DNA of 64,000 nucleotides from Bacteroidota bacterium (GCA_016706255.1 JADJJZ010000001.1:62001-126000), one strand, 5' to 3'; shown: positions 6,510-16,818, counted from the first letter of the stretch. Numbers and translations: made by a program. The notes: a model not told the origin generated them from the letters alone.

Positions 6510-9404
6510 TTAAGCGGTCATGTAGCTCTCAACCGGCGGACAAGTACAAATCAAATTGCGATCGCCCTGGGTGTTGTTGATACGGCTTACACTTGGCCAG
6601 AATTTTCTGTCTTTCAAATAGCTAACCGGAAACACAGCTTCTCCCCTGCTATAAGCATGATTCCATTCTTCAGCCATAATATGGTTCAAAGTATGCGGTG
6701 CATTTTTTAATACATTATCTGCTTTATCTGCACTGCCATTTTCAATTGCTTCAATTTCTTTCCTGATACCACTTAAAGCTTCAATAAAACGATCCAGTTC
6801 TTCTTTACTTTCACTTTCAGTCGGTTCAATCATTAATGTTCCGGCTACTGGAAATGAAACAGTTGGTGCATGGAAACCGTAATCCATTAATCGTTTTGCT
6901 ACATCTTCAACTTCTAAACCAATAGTATGTTTCCATTTTCTGAAATCAATAATAAATTCATGCGCTACTCTACCGGATTTACTTACATATAAAATGTCGT
7001 AAATTTTTTCCAGGTTACTTTTTAAGTAATTCGCATTTAATATTGCCATTTTTGTTGCATTGGTACAACCTTCACTACCCAGCATTTTAATATAAGCATA
7101 ACTGATTAATAAAATACTTGCACTGCCAAACGGCGCAGCATTAATTGCTTTAATTGCATGTGAACCTCCTGTTAAAAATAATGGATGTCCCGGTAAAAAC
7201 GGTGCGAGTTTTTCATTCACACAAATTGGTCCCATGCCCGGACCACCACCACCGTGCGGGATGGCAAATGTTTTATGTAAATTGAGGTGACAAACATCTG
7301 CACCAATTTTTGCAGGAGATGTTAAACCAACCTGTGCATTCATATTTGCACCATCCATGTATACCAAACCACCATGCTGATGAATAATATTACAAATCAG
7401 CATAATTGTTTCCTCAAACACACCATGTGTCGACGGATAAGTAACCATCAAACAAGCAAGGTCATTTTTATGTTCTTCTGCTTTTAATTTTAAATCTTCA
7501 ATATCAATATGTCCTTCAGCATCACTTTTAACCACTATAACTTCCATACCTGCCATAACAGCACTTGCAGGATTTGTTCCATGTGCACTTGCAGGAATTA
7601 ATACTTTATTGCGATTTGCCGAATTGTGATGAATATGATAAGCACGAATTACCATTAATCCGGCATACTCTCCCTGAGCGCCAGAATTTGGTTGTAAACT
7701 ACAAGCATCAAAACGTGTAATTTCACATAAATCGCGCTCCAACTCTTTTATCATTTCAAGATATCCTTCAACCTGTTCAGCAGGAACAAATGGATGCACC
7801 ATCGAAAATTCTGGCCATGAAACCGGAATTAATTCAGTAGCTGCATTTAATTTCATTGTGCAACTGCCTAATGGTATCATCGAAGTGGTTAATGATAAAT
7901 CTTTATTTTCTAATCGTTTAATATAACGCATCATTTCACTTTCAGAATGATACGAATTAAATACAGGATGCGTTAAATAGGTTGATGTTCTGATTAAAGC
8001 AGTTGGGATAGATGATTGTAATGTTTCAATATCACTCACTTCTATTTTATGGCCATTTAATAACCCTTTTGCTTCGCCAAAAACTGCTGCAATATCTTTT
8101 ATATCTTCTATCTCTGTACTTTCATCAATAGTAATTTGTATATCGCCATTTTTTTGGTAGAAGAAATTCATGTGATGCGCAATGGCATGTTGATGAATTA
8201 TTCCACTTAAAGTGCCGGCTTTAACATTAATCGTATCAAAAAAAGATGTGTTCGATTGTTCAAAACCCATTTTGTTTAAGGTATCGTTTAACACTGATGT
8301 TAATCCATGCACCTTTTCGGCAATTTGTTTTATTCCCAGCGGACCATGATAAACACCATACATACCGGCCATTATAGCGAGTAATGCCTGTGCAGTACAA
8401 ATATTGGAAGTTGCTTTTTCGCGACGAATATGTTGCTCACGTGTTTGTAATGCCATACGTAATGCAGGGTTATTATCACGGTCAACACTCACACCAATAA
8501 TACGTCCCGGTATATCACGTTTAAATTCATCTTTAGTTGCAAAAAATGCAGCATGTGGTCCACCAAATCCCATTGGCACACCAAAACGTTGTGAATTTCC
8601 GACAGCACAATCTGCACCCATTTCGGCAGGTGAACGCAAAATAGCTAAAGCTAAAATATCAGCAGCTACGGTTACATAAATATGGTGCTGATGCGCTTCA
8701 TTTATAAAATCAGTGTAGTCATATAATTGTCCGTTACCGGCAGGATATTGTAATAACACGCCAAAATAACTTTCATTTAATTGAGCATTAGTATGATTAC
8801 CTACTACAACTTCAATTCCAAGAGGTTCTGCTTTGCTGATTAATAAATCGATTGTTTGCGGAAAACATAATTCGCTCACAAAAAATTTATTGGAGGTAAT
8901 TTCTTTTTTGTTTTTGAGATGATAAAACATGATCATGGCTTCAGCTGCTGCCGTTCCTTCATCAAGCAGACTGGCATTGGCAATATCGAAACCGGTAAGG
9001 TCAGCAATCATGGTTTGGAAGTTCAGTAACGCTTCTAACCTACCTTGGGCAATTTCTGCCTGATAAGGTGTATACTGGGTATACCAACCCGGATTTTCGA
9101 AAATATTTCTGCGAATCACACTTGGCGTAAGTGTATTGTAATAACCTAAGCCAATATAGGTTCTGAAAATTTTGTTTTTAGCTGCCAGCGTTCGCAAGTG
9201 TTTAAAATAATTGTGCTCCGTCATAGGTGCACCAATATTAAGCGGACGTTTTAACCTGATGTTTTCAGGTACGGTTTGGTTGATAAGCGCATCAAGCGAA
9301 TCGGCGCCGATACTACTCAGCATTGCGGTTACATCATGTTCGCGAGGGCCGATATGGCGTTGCTCAAATTGCTCGTTTGTGGAAGTACGAAGTTTCACTG
9401 GCAT
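6510..9404 (-). CDS. gcvP: Glycine dehydrogenase (decarboxylating), P protein of the glycine cleavage system
   Basis: GcvP decarboxylates glycine with pyridoxal phosphate and passes the aminomethyl group to lipoyl-GcvH. The 964-aa protein is full length and has the two homologous halves of the single-chain type. The N-terminus QRHIGPREHDVTAMLSSIG is the family start. The PLP lysine is in NLHKTFAIPHGGGGPGMGPI (Lys about residue 709), with the glycine-rich loop next to it. ANMNAQVG and SAHGTNPASA are further signatures. The other glycine cleavage genes (gcvT, gcvH) are not in this window. The minus-strand promoter element TAATTTTG lies 17 nt upstream of the ATG, and a terminator follows. Confidence 0.98.
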   Translation of the reverse strand: MPVKLRTSTNEQFEQRHIGPREHDVTAMLSSIGADSLDALINQTVPENIRLKRPLNIGAPMTEHNYFKHLRTLAAKNKIFRTYIGLGYYNTLTPSVIRRNIFENPGWYTQYTPYQAEIAQGRLEALLNFQTMIADLTGFDIANASLLDEGTAAAEAMIMFYHLKNKKEITSNKFFVSELCFPQTIDLLISKAEPLGIEVVVGNHTNAQLNESYFGVLLQYPAGNGQLYDYTDFINEAHQHHIYVTVAADILALAILRSPAEMGADCAVGNSQRFGVPMGFGGPHAAFFATKDEFKRDIPGRIIGVSVDRDNNPALRMALQTREQHIRREKATSNICTAQALLAIMAGMYGVYHGPLGIKQIAEKVHGLTSVLNDTLNKMGFEQSNTSFFDTINVKAGTLSGIIHQHAIAHHMNFFYQKNGDIQITIDESTEIEDIKDIAAVFGEAKGLLNGHKIEVSDIETLQSSIPTALIRTSTYLTHPVFNSYHSESEMMRYIKRLENKDLSLTTSMIPLGSCTMKLNAATELIPVSWPEFSMVHPFVPAEQVEGYLEMIKELERDLCEITRFDACSLQPNSGAQGEYAGLMVIRAYHIHHNSANRNKVLIPASAHGTNPASAVMAGMEVIVVKSDAEGHIDIEDLKLKAEEHKNDLACLMVTYPSTHGVFEETIMLICNIIHQHGGLVYMDGANMNAQVGLTSPAKIGADVCHLNLHKTFAIPHGGGGPGMGPICVNEKLAPFLPGHPLFLTGGSHAIKAINAAPFGSASILLISYAYIKMLGSEGCTNATKMAILNANYLKSNLEKIYDILYVSKSGRVAHEFIIDFRKWKHTIGLEVEDVAKRLMDYGFHAPTVSFPVAGTLMIEPTESESKEELDRFIEALSGIRKEIEAIENGSADKADNVLKNAPHTLNHIMAEEWNHAYSRGEAVFPVSYLKDRKFWPSVSRINNTQGDRNLICTCPPVESYMTA

Positions 9405-9421
9405 TGTTTTAAAAATTCCTG

Positions 9422-9429
9422 CAAAATTA
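9422..9429 (-). promoter_or_regulatory. -7 promoter element (TAATTTTG) of gcvP
   Basis: Exact TAnnTTTG match on the minus strand, 17 nt upstream of the gcvP start codon, predicting a very short leader. No -33 box is clear. Confidence 0.45.
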
Positions 9430-9552
9430 AGTGTTCAGATAATGGTTTTTGCCTCAATAAAAAAAGATTTCACAGTTAATGCACAAATTTTAAAATAAGC
9501 GAATTAATTTGCCGTCTAATTAGGGTAATTCCTAACAATAAAAAATAAGCAC

Positions 9553-11484
9553 ATGGACTCAATTAATCATGAAACACTCACCTGGACCCTTTGGATTGTA
9601 GGCGTTCTGGTTTGTATTATCTTTTACAAATTTATTTTAAGGTTCTTTTTCGGGATGGTTATCGTTCCTGAAGACAGAATTGGTTTAGTCACCAAAAAGT
9701 TCGTTTTGTTCGGCAACAATAAGGAGTTGCCCGACGGTCACATCATTGCAACCAAGGGTGAAGCCGGTTACCAGGCACATTCTTTAGCTCCGGGATTATA
9801 CTTCTGGAAATGGATTTGGCAGTATGAAATTACGATGCAGCCCTTTGTTATTGTGCCTACCGGCCAAATTGGTTTGGTGCTGGCAAATGATGGTAATGAA
9901 CTCGAAACAGGGCGTATCCTTGCCCGCAAAGTGGAGTGCGATACCTTTCAGGATGCTTCAGCATTTATGAATGGTGGCGGTAGAAAGGGTCGTCAATCGG
10001 CATTAATACCTCCCGGTTCGTATCGTATCAATTCATTTTTGTTTGATGTAGAAATTGTTGACATGACCAACGTTCCTGAAAATGGTGTTGGTATTGTTAC
10101 CACATTAGAAGGTCAGCCTTTGGATGAAGGCCAGATTGCAGGTAAAATTATCCCCGACCATAACCGATATCAGGATGCCGATACTTTCCTGAATAACAAT
10201 GGTTATAAAGGTTTACAGGAACAGGTAATTCTTGCCGGTAGTTACTTCCTTAACCCATGGTTTGTGAGGGTAGAAATAGTTAAGATGACTGAAATTCCAA
10301 TCGGTTATGTTGGTGTAGTAATCAGTTATGTTGGTGCTGATGGTATCGATTTAAGTGGCACTGAATTTAAACACGGTAATATTGTAGCGAAAGGTCAAAA
10401 AGGTGTTTGGGCAGAAGCTTTAGGACCCGGAAAATATCCGATTAACCCTTACATTATGAAAGTGGAGTTAGTACCTACCACAAACCTCGTTTTAAATTGG
10501 GCCTCTGCAAGAACTGAATCGCATATGCTGGATAAAAATCTCAGCACAATTACCGTTCGTTCGAAAGATGGTTTTACATTTAATTTAGATGTTTCACAAA
10601 TTATTCATATTCCAACTTACGAAGCACCAAAAGTAATTGCACGATTCGGAAATATGGCCAACCTGGTAACGCAAGTGTTGGAACCTACCATTGGTAACTA
10701 TTTCCGAAATTCAGCACAGGATGCCGACGTAATTGACTTCCTTAAATCGCGTAAAGAACGTCAGGAAAGTGCTAAACAACATATTGGTGAAGTGTTGGAG
10801 CAATACAACGTATTTGGTGTAGATACCTTAATTGGAGATATTATTCCACCTGAAACCTTGATGAAAACTCTCACCGACCGTAAGTTGGCTGAAGAACAAA
10901 AAGTAACTTACGATACACAAATGAAAGCGCAGGAAACACGCCGTACACTTGAAAAAGAAACCGCTGTGGCCGAAATGCAAAAAGAGTTGGTAAAAGCTGA
11001 TCAGGGTGTTGTAATTGCTGAGAAAATTGCAGATGCCAGCGTTAAAAAAGCAACGGGTGATGCTAATGGAATCAGAATTCAGTCAACAGCAGAAGGTGAA
11101 CGTTTGAGGATTCTTGCAACAGGTGAAGCAGAAAAAATCCGATTATTGGCAGAAGCGGATTCACAAAAAATTAAATTGATTGCCGATGCTGAAGCGGAAC
11201 GTATTACCAAAACAGGTAATGCAGAAGCTGAAAAAATTCTCGCAATCGGTAAATCAAATGCTGAATCCTATAAATTATCGGTTGAAGCAATGGGTGGCGA
11301 TAATTTCACCCAATTAAAAATTACAGAAAGCCTCGGTATGAATAAAGTAAAAGTAATACCTGAAGTACTGATTACCGGAGGAAATGATTCTCCAAACGGT
11401 CCAATCAGCGGATTACTCGGCCTTGAATTAATGAAAGAACTCGGTAAACGCATTCGCGAAGGCAGTCAGGATAAAGCTGAATAA
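9553..11484 (+). CDS. Membrane-anchored SPFH/band 7 protein with four N-terminal repeats
   Basis: This 643-aa protein has one N-terminal membrane segment (about 12-36). Four tandem copies of a 60-75-residue unit follow (about 38-98, 100-172, 174-247, 249-307), each with the pattern P-x-x-x-(I/V)-G-(L/I/V)-V, then G-x-I-x-A, then (L/I)-x-x-G-x-Y, often followed by I/L-N-P, then a V-E-(I/L)-V strand. An SPFH/band 7 domain comes next (about 308-450), then a long Ala/Glu/Lys-rich coiled coil (about 440-560) of the flotillin type and a short tail. Flotillin-like proteins build large membrane cages. The repeat-shoulder-coil order also recalls major vault protein. It is monocistronic, followed by a strong stem-loop. 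Confidence 0.85.
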   Translation: MDSINHETLTWTLWIVGVLVCIIFYKFILRFFFGMVIVPEDRIGLVTKKFVLFGNNKELPDGHIIATKGEAGYQAHSLAPGLYFWKWIWQYEITMQPFVIVPTGQIGLVLANDGNELETGRILARKVECDTFQDASAFMNGGGRKGRQSALIPPGSYRINSFLFDVEIVDMTNVPENGVGIVTTLEGQPLDEGQIAGKIIPDHNRYQDADTFLNNNGYKGLQEQVILAGSYFLNPWFVRVEIVKMTEIPIGYVGVVISYVGADGIDLSGTEFKHGNIVAKGQKGVWAEALGPGKYPINPYIMKVELVPTTNLVLNWASARTESHMLDKNLSTITVRSKDGFTFNLDVSQIIHIPTYEAPKVIARFGNMANLVTQVLEPTIGNYFRNSAQDADVIDFLKSRKERQESAKQHIGEVLEQYNVFGVDTLIGDIIPPETLMKTLTDRKLAEEQKVTYDTQMKAQETRRTLEKETAVAEMQKELVKADQGVVIAEKIADASVKKATGDANGIRIQSTAEGERLRILATGEAEKIRLLAEADSQKIKLIADAEAERITKTGNAEAEKILAIGKSNAESYKLSVEAMGGDNFTQLKITESLGMNKVKVIPEVLITGGNDSPNGPISGLLGLELMKELGKRIREGSQDKAE

Positions 11485-11510
11485 TTTCAGCTCCTGTATC
11501 GAAATAAGTG

Positions 11511-11551
11511 CAACCCCTGTGGTTGGTCTTGGGACCAAATCACAGGGGTTG
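11511..11551 (+). terminator. Long stem-loop, terminator of the SPFH gene
   Basis: CAACCCCTGTG and CACAGGGGTTG are exact inverted copies; inside them TTGGTC and GACCAA form a second, nested stem. Followed by TTTCG, a short T-tract. Confidence 0.75.
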
Positions 11552-11663
11552 TTTCGTATAATAAGCTTCGAAGTAAAGTAGTCCAATCAAAGCATAAATT
11601 CGCAGACAACCCCGAAATCGGCGCTAATTATGAAGTACAAACCTCAAAAGCCAAATCGAAGCC

Positions 11664-14120
11664 CTACTCCACCCGCGACTTCTCCTCAGGTGCTGTCGTA
11701 CTCCGTGCCTGCATCCCTTCACCCTTATTAAAACGATAACTGAAGGATATATTAATTGTTCTGGTATCTAAATAACTGTACCAGCTTGCAGTTGAATTTC
11801 CTAACCCTTGTATATCACCACCCGGTTGGTTGGTGTAAAAAATATCATTTACACTTAATTTGATAGTTCCTTTTTTCTCCATAATTTTTTTGGAGACACC
11901 AACCCTGCTGGTCCACGAAGGAATTAATATAAATTGTCCGCTATACACTTTAGTCTGATAACTGCCGGATAATTCAAATGACCAGGTATCTTTTATCTGA
12001 AATTGATTTACAGGACCGATATACCAATGTGTACCATTATTAACTAAATTCTGGCCATACAATGTTGCAGAAAATTCATTGTGCATTAACTCTGAATAAA
12101 ATTGAAGTGTCCACCAAGTTTTAATCGGTATCATTCCGTTAATTGAAATACCATAACTTAATTGATTACTGATATTGCCCGGTCTGCTGTAAAAAATACC
12201 ATCGCGTTGTTCAATGGTTTCGTTAATCATATCGTTTACAATGCTCAATAATCCAGTGGTGGTAATCATGTTATTATACGTATGTGATAATTCGAAATTG
12301 TGCGAAAATGTTGGTTCCAAAAATGGATTGCCTTCATACAATGTAAATAAGTCCAGCGGATAAGTAAACGGATTTAAATCCTGATAATTCGGGCGATCAA
12401 TTCGTCTGCCATATGAAAAACCCAAAATATGTTTCCCGATTGAGTCAACCTGATATTGTAAATATGCTGTTGGAAAAATATTATTTAAACTTCTGGTGAA
12501 TGATGAATCCGGTGTAACAGCATTCCCAAGCTGGTTACCGGATAATTCGGTATTTTCAAATCGTAAACCTAATTGATACGAAAGTTTGTTTTTTGCATTA
12601 CTGTAATTTACATAACCGGCATTAATATTTTCACGGTAAATAAAATGGTTTGAAAAAACATAATTGGGTGTTAATTCGCCATCAACTTCATCTTGAAAAT
12701 CTGCAATATTATCTGCGTCAACTAAACTTGATTTAACACCTGCATCAAATCTTGCCCCATTTTTTAGCGGATGCATGTAATCAACTTTTGCACTTACAAT
12801 AGATAAAATGGTTGGCAATGTACTTACCAAATTACTTTCTCCAACAAAAATATTACCCGGTAAATAACTTTTAGTAAGTAATTCCTGATCCATAGCAGAG
12901 TTATAAGCAAGGTAATCTGCCTGAAACGTGAGTTGTTTGCCGGTTGAGTCTAATTTAATATCATAATTCAAATTGATATTACCATTTTTAAAATTGCGAA
13001 TTGATGGTGCATCCGTAATCACGACACTTTGTAAAGCACCCAATGAATCACGCACCTCAGCAGTATTATGTGAAGTATTACCTAGGTCTGAATTAAATCC
13101 ACTCAGAACAATACCAAAAGTTGATTTATCATTTACATAAAAATCCATACCTAACTTTCCTGTCAGGCTTTTATTTTCAATTTTAATAAAGGTGTTTTGA
13201 AAAAATGTTGAACTTAAAGAAGCATCAGTATTATAATAGGCGCGATTAATATCTAAATCCTGAAATGTATTGTGCAAGGTATATCCTAAATTCGTATAAA
13301 AATTAAACCGGTTAATTCTATAATTAAAATTAGCACTATTATTACTTTTTGGATATCGGCCCTGCGTGTAGCCAACATTTATTCCACCGTTGATACCTGT
13401 TTTTTTGCTGCGTTTTAATCGGATATTAATTATGCCACCGGTTCCTGCTGCATCATATTTTGCAGGCGGATTAGTCATTATTTCTATACTTTCAATACTT
13501 TCAGCCGGCATCGAACGTAATAAACCTGCCAGGTCGGCTGATGATAAATATGTAGGTTTATCATCAATATAAACTGTTATGCCCCCTTTTCCTTTTAAGC
13601 TGATATCACCATTCATATCCACCCGAACGCCGGGCGATTTTTCCAGAACATCCAAAGCCGTAGAACCTGCATTTGAAATCAATGCATCCGGGTGAACGAT
13701 AATTCTGTCGATTGCATATTCAACAAACGCTTTTGTTCCGACAATTTCTACCGATTCTAATGCAAGTTCTCCGGTGGTAGATAACATAACAGGTGGAATA
13801 CTATAAATAGTATCGGTTGAATTCAAAACTATTTCCCGAGTGCGAAACAGTTGATATCCTAATGCATTAATAGTAATAAAATAATTCGAATTAGCAGCAG
13901 CCCAAAATGTATACACTCCCTCCTCAGCAGTGATTGCTGATTTTACAACAGCTGAATCTGTCGATTGGTACAAGGTAACCAAAACATCCGGTAAACCCTT
14001 ACCTGTTGAATCCTGCACCGTTCCCGTTAATCTTGTTTCAACGTTCTGTCCAACAACATCGCTATTGCTTACCGTTAAGGAGAAAACAATTAAAGCAATT
14101 ACAGCACAAATTTGTTTCAT
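11664..14120 (-). CDS. TonB-dependent receptor-like outer-membrane protein (outer membrane beta-barrel family)
   Basis: The 818-aa protein has a signal peptide (about 1-24), a CarboxypepD_reg-like beta-sandwich (about 28-115: LTGTVQDSTGKGLPDVLVTL), a plug domain (about 120-235; LDVLEKSPGVRVDMNGDISLKGKGGITVYIDD, shown here by its key pieces LEKSPGV and KGKGG) and a large C-terminal barrel with many aromatic strands. The architecture fits the PF14905-type TonB receptor family of Bacteroidota, not the SusC family, and no SusD partner is present. The ligand is unknown. An AraC-type regulator lies 43 nt upstream on the same strand and may be cotranscribed or control it. The C-terminus (APEEKSRVE) extends beyond the last strand. 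Confidence 0.88.
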   Translation of the reverse strand: MKQICAVIALIVFSLTVSNSDVVGQNVETRLTGTVQDSTGKGLPDVLVTLYQSTDSAVVKSAITAEEGVYTFWAAANSNYFITINALGYQLFRTREIVLNSTDTIYSIPPVMLSTTGELALESVEIVGTKAFVEYAIDRIIVHPDALISNAGSTALDVLEKSPGVRVDMNGDISLKGKGGITVYIDDKPTYLSSADLAGLLRSMPAESIESIEIMTNPPAKYDAAGTGGIINIRLKRSKKTGINGGINVGYTQGRYPKSNNSANFNYRINRFNFYTNLGYTLHNTFQDLDINRAYYNTDASLSSTFFQNTFIKIENKSLTGKLGMDFYVNDKSTFGIVLSGFNSDLGNTSHNTAEVRDSLGALQSVVITDAPSIRNFKNGNINLNYDIKLDSTGKQLTFQADYLAYNSAMDQELLTKSYLPGNIFVGESNLVSTLPTILSIVSAKVDYMHPLKNGARFDAGVKSSLVDADNIADFQDEVDGELTPNYVFSNHFIYRENINAGYVNYSNAKNKLSYQLGLRFENTELSGNQLGNAVTPDSSFTRSLNNIFPTAYLQYQVDSIGKHILGFSYGRRIDRPNYQDLNPFTYPLDLFTLYEGNPFLEPTFSHNFELSHTYNNMITTTGLLSIVNDMINETIEQRDGIFYSRPGNISNQLSYGISINGMIPIKTWWTLQFYSELMHNEFSATLYGQNLVNNGTHWYIGPVNQFQIKDTWSFELSGSYQTKVYSGQFILIPSWTSRVGVSKKIMEKKGTIKLSVNDIFYTNQPGGDIQGLGNSTASWYSYLDTRTINISFSYRFNKGEGMQARSTTAPEEKSRVE

Positions 14121-14163
14121 AGTAAATTTTTAGGCAAAGTAATAGCATTTTATTGCTAATTAT

Positions 14164-15057
14164 TTATCCAATCCTGCTATTTCCCGGAGCAAGGCCAAAT
14201 TGTTTTTTGAATGCTTTACTGAAGGCATGTACATCTGCAAAACCAGACTGGAAGGCAATTTCGGTTATAGATAAACTTTGAGTTTTTAATTTGGCGTATG
14301 CATACTGCAGCTTTCTTTCTAACACATACTGATAAGGCGTTGTCCCGAATGTTTGTTTAAACAACCGAAAAAAATGAAATTCAGATAAATTAGATATTGC
14401 AGCTATCTGACGAATGGATGGTGATTGAGCAAAATTTTCATCTATAAAAAACTTACCTTTCAGTAAACGACGATATAAATCCTTTTTGGTGCTATACTTA
14501 ATTGCTTTTACATTTTGCAATTGTTTGCAAATGGGTATATGATCTACTACCAAATGTTCAGCAATCGTAAAAAACAAATCATCAGGCACCTCTCGGGGCT
14601 GGTCAGGGTTTTTAGATAAAATAGTACTCAGATTTAATAAATCTAATCCGGTCAGTGTATTTTTCGCAACATAGCAGTTTTCAAGAAATTCAGGTGCATT
14701 AAAAAACGTATTAAGCGCCATGTCTGCAAAGGGCGTATCCGGGCGAACAATACTGCCTACTGCTTCTGACAATAAATCGGGTGATAAGTCTATGCAAATT
14801 CCTTTAACAGGTATGTTATTATTAATCGTTATTGAACCTTCTGCAAATTGATTGGCTAATAAATAACTGCCGTCTGAAATTTCATATTTGTTGCCATTTA
14901 CAGTGTATTCCTCTTTACCTGAAACTACATACTTAATGGCAAAACGCCTGAACGGTACTTTGTGTTGGAAATTATTAAGTATGGAATAATTTAAAATATT
15001 CGTATTCTGCGGTAAAGGCACCGACCCCGTCATTTTCCCCGTGCTAAAACTATACAT
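14164..15057 (-). CDS. AraC family transcriptional regulator
   Basis: The 297-aa protein has an N-terminal cupin-like sensor region (about 20-100, with KYVVSGKEEYTVNGNKYEIS) and a C-terminal AraC-type double helix-turn-helix domain (about 195-297). The second helix-turn-helix signature is complete: SITEIAFQSGFADVHAFSKAFKKQFG, key residues I-A-F-x-S-G-F and F-x-K-x-F-K. The first (IRQIAAISNLSEFHFFRLFKQTFG) is also intact. Its place directly upstream of the TonB receptor gene on the same strand suggests it controls that receptor, but this is inferred from position only. Confidence 0.92.
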   Translation of the reverse strand: MYSFSTGKMTGSVPLPQNTNILNYSILNNFQHKVPFRRFAIKYVVSGKEEYTVNGNKYEISDGSYLLANQFAEGSITINNNIPVKGICIDLSPDLLSEAVGSIVRPDTPFADMALNTFFNAPEFLENCYVAKNTLTGLDLLNLSTILSKNPDQPREVPDDLFFTIAEHLVVDHIPICKQLQNVKAIKYSTKKDLYRRLLKGKFFIDENFAQSPSIRQIAAISNLSEFHFFRLFKQTFGTTPYQYVLERKLQYAYAKLKTQSLSITEIAFQSGFADVHAFSKAFKKQFGLAPGNSRIG

Positions 15058-15246
15058 CGTTTGCTGTTATCTGGTTGGCTGATTTTTTTTTAGTATTTGA
15101 AATTCCCGGATACAGGTTATCATTTCAAAATACGCTTTAGCCTTAAAGATAAAAGCATAAACAGTGTATTAAAACAGCATTAACAGATTTATTAAAACGT
15201 TAACTAAATTTAATACATAAAAAGAACAACGGTTAATTTTGCCATT

Positions 15247-16662
15247 TTAGGATAGTTTTAAAATAGTACTATTGTAAAGTATATTTTTTTCAGAATTTAT
15301 CTCAATAAAATAAGTACCATCCTGCAAATTTAATGGCAAACTACAGTTGATTATTCCATTTGAAATAGCACTGCCACTTAACGTTTTTACCCAAACCAAT
15401 TGACCATATAAATTACATAACTTTATTTCAAACGGTTTATTTTCGGGAGCTCCGGTTATCGCAATATTGAAATTTCCGGAAGTTGGATTAGGAAATACCT
15501 TGATATCAACTTTATTTACAACATCATCAACAGGCAGGGTGAGTTTCCAGTTTTCATAAGTTTGCAACAAAGCAATCGTAACAGGTTCTAAATCCCAGGA
15601 AATCACTTCTGCATCGTTATTTAATACGGTTATACTTAAATCTAAATCCGGTAAATACCACGAATTAGCAGAATACGATAAATCACCTCCGTGCCCGTAT
15701 GCAGTGTATCCTTTAAATGTTTTTTTCATGAGTCCAAGTCCGTAAGTGCCTGAAATGCCCGGCGCAGTTACCGTTTCTTTCGCTTCATCCATAATTGCTG
15801 CATCAATTAAATCGCCTCTTAAATAAGTGCGCATCCAATGTGTAATATCGGTTGCATCTGAATAATATCCACCAGCCGCACCTGCAACGGAATTTAATGC
15901 CTTCCAATTATAATAGAAAAAATGTGCATCTTCAGTAACACCGTCACCGGTAATATCTAACCATACATGAGCAATTGGACCACTCAAAGTTTCGAACGAA
16001 GGAATACCCATGCTGCTTAATGCAAGCGGATCCAAAAAACGATTTCTTATTTCAACATAATAAGGATTACCTGTTGCGGCTTCTATAATCATCCCCAATA
16101 AAAAATAACCCGTATTACAATATGACCAAACAGCACCCGGTACATTGTAAGGCAGATTAATAAATGTTGCAATCACATCACTTGCCTGCCATACCGAATC
16201 TGTGTTGGCTAATAAAATTGGTTGCAATTCAGGGTTCGCGAGTACTTCATACAACCCACTTTGATGCCTTAATAATTGACGAATTGTAATATTGGTATCT
16301 ATATAAATAATTGGTTCAAGCCATTTATTTATACTGTCATCTAATTGCAAAATACCTTCATCCACTAATTGTAAAATACATGCAGCGGTAAATGTTTTTG
16401 TTACACTACCAATTTCATATTTAAATTCAGGTGTAACTGCTACAGCCGCAGAAGAAATCCCCGCGGCATCAGCCCAAATGGTTTCATCATCAAATTGCAT
16501 CGCAGCACTTAACGATTTATTCCCAATTACTTCCAACATACTATCCAAGGTTGCAGTTAATTTAATACGCAACGATTCAGGCACTTCTTGTGCTTTAACC
16601 TTGGCAGAAAAACATAGCAGTGAAAAAATAAATAAAACCGGTAAACAATTATTTTTAAGCAT
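15247..16662 (-). CDS. Secreted beta-lactamase-family serine hydrolase with T9SS sorting domain
   Basis: The 471-aa protein has a signal peptide (about 1-25), a class C beta-lactamase/penicillin-binding-protein-like domain (about 30-365) and a type IX sorting domain (about 385-471, VFPNPTSGNFNI start). The catalytic motifs are visible: S-x-x-K as SVTK (Ser86, Lys89), Y-x-N as YCN, and HGG near residue 330. Such enzymes act as esterases, D-amino-acid peptidases or carboxypeptidases on the cell surface; the substrate is unknown. The sorting domain predicts export through T9SS to the outer surface. A -7 element TATTTTTG lies about 26 nt upstream of the start codon. Confidence 0.9.
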   Translation of the reverse strand: MLKNNCLPVLFIFSLLCFSAKVKAQEVPESLRIKLTATLDSMLEVIGNKSLSAAMQFDDETIWADAAGISSAAVAVTPEFKYEIGSVTKTFTAACILQLVDEGILQLDDSINKWLEPIIYIDTNITIRQLLRHQSGLYEVLANPELQPILLANTDSVWQASDVIATFINLPYNVPGAVWSYCNTGYFLLGMIIEAATGNPYYVEIRNRFLDPLALSSMGIPSFETLSGPIAHVWLDITGDGVTEDAHFFYYNWKALNSVAGAAGGYYSDATDITHWMRTYLRGDLIDAAIMDEAKETVTAPGISGTYGLGLMKKTFKGYTAYGHGGDLSYSANSWYLPDLDLSITVLNNDAEVISWDLEPVTIALLQTYENWKLTLPVDDVVNKVDIKVFPNPTSGNFNIAITGAPENKPFEIKLCNLYGQLVWVKTLSGSAISNGIINCSLPLNLQDGTYFIEINSEKNILYNSTILKLS

Positions 16663-16688
16663 AGGTATAATTTATATAAAAGGTAAGG

Positions 16689-16696
16689 CAAAAATA
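16689..16696 (-). promoter_or_regulatory. -7 promoter element (TATTTTTG) of the serine hydrolase gene
   Basis: Exact TAnnTTTG match on the minus strand, 26 nt upstream of the start codon at 16662. Confidence 0.4.
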
Positions 16697-16752
16697 AACC
16701 GCTTGTGCGTTGTAGCATTGTCAAATCCTGCTAATTGCCTGTTAAAAATGTT

Positions 16753-16793
16753 AAAGTCAGTATAAATTGGAAATACCAACTCATACTGACTTT
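16753..16793 (-). terminator. 11-bp inverted repeat between two minus-strand genes, probable terminator
   Basis: AAAGTCAGTAT and ATACTGACTTT are exact inverted copies with a 19-nt loop, 26 nt after the stop of the glycine-rich protein gene. The minus-strand tail (AACATTTTTAAC) is moderately T-rich, so it is probably a terminator but could be regulatory. Confidence 0.55.
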
Positions 16794-16818
16794 ATCAATA
16801 TTTAGACGAAAAAATGTA

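Noticed and set aside
11664..15057. SusC/SusD-type polysaccharide utilisation locus
   Set aside because: The receptor is of the PF14905-like type without the SusC plug signature, no SusD lipoprotein is adjacent and no glycosidase is near.
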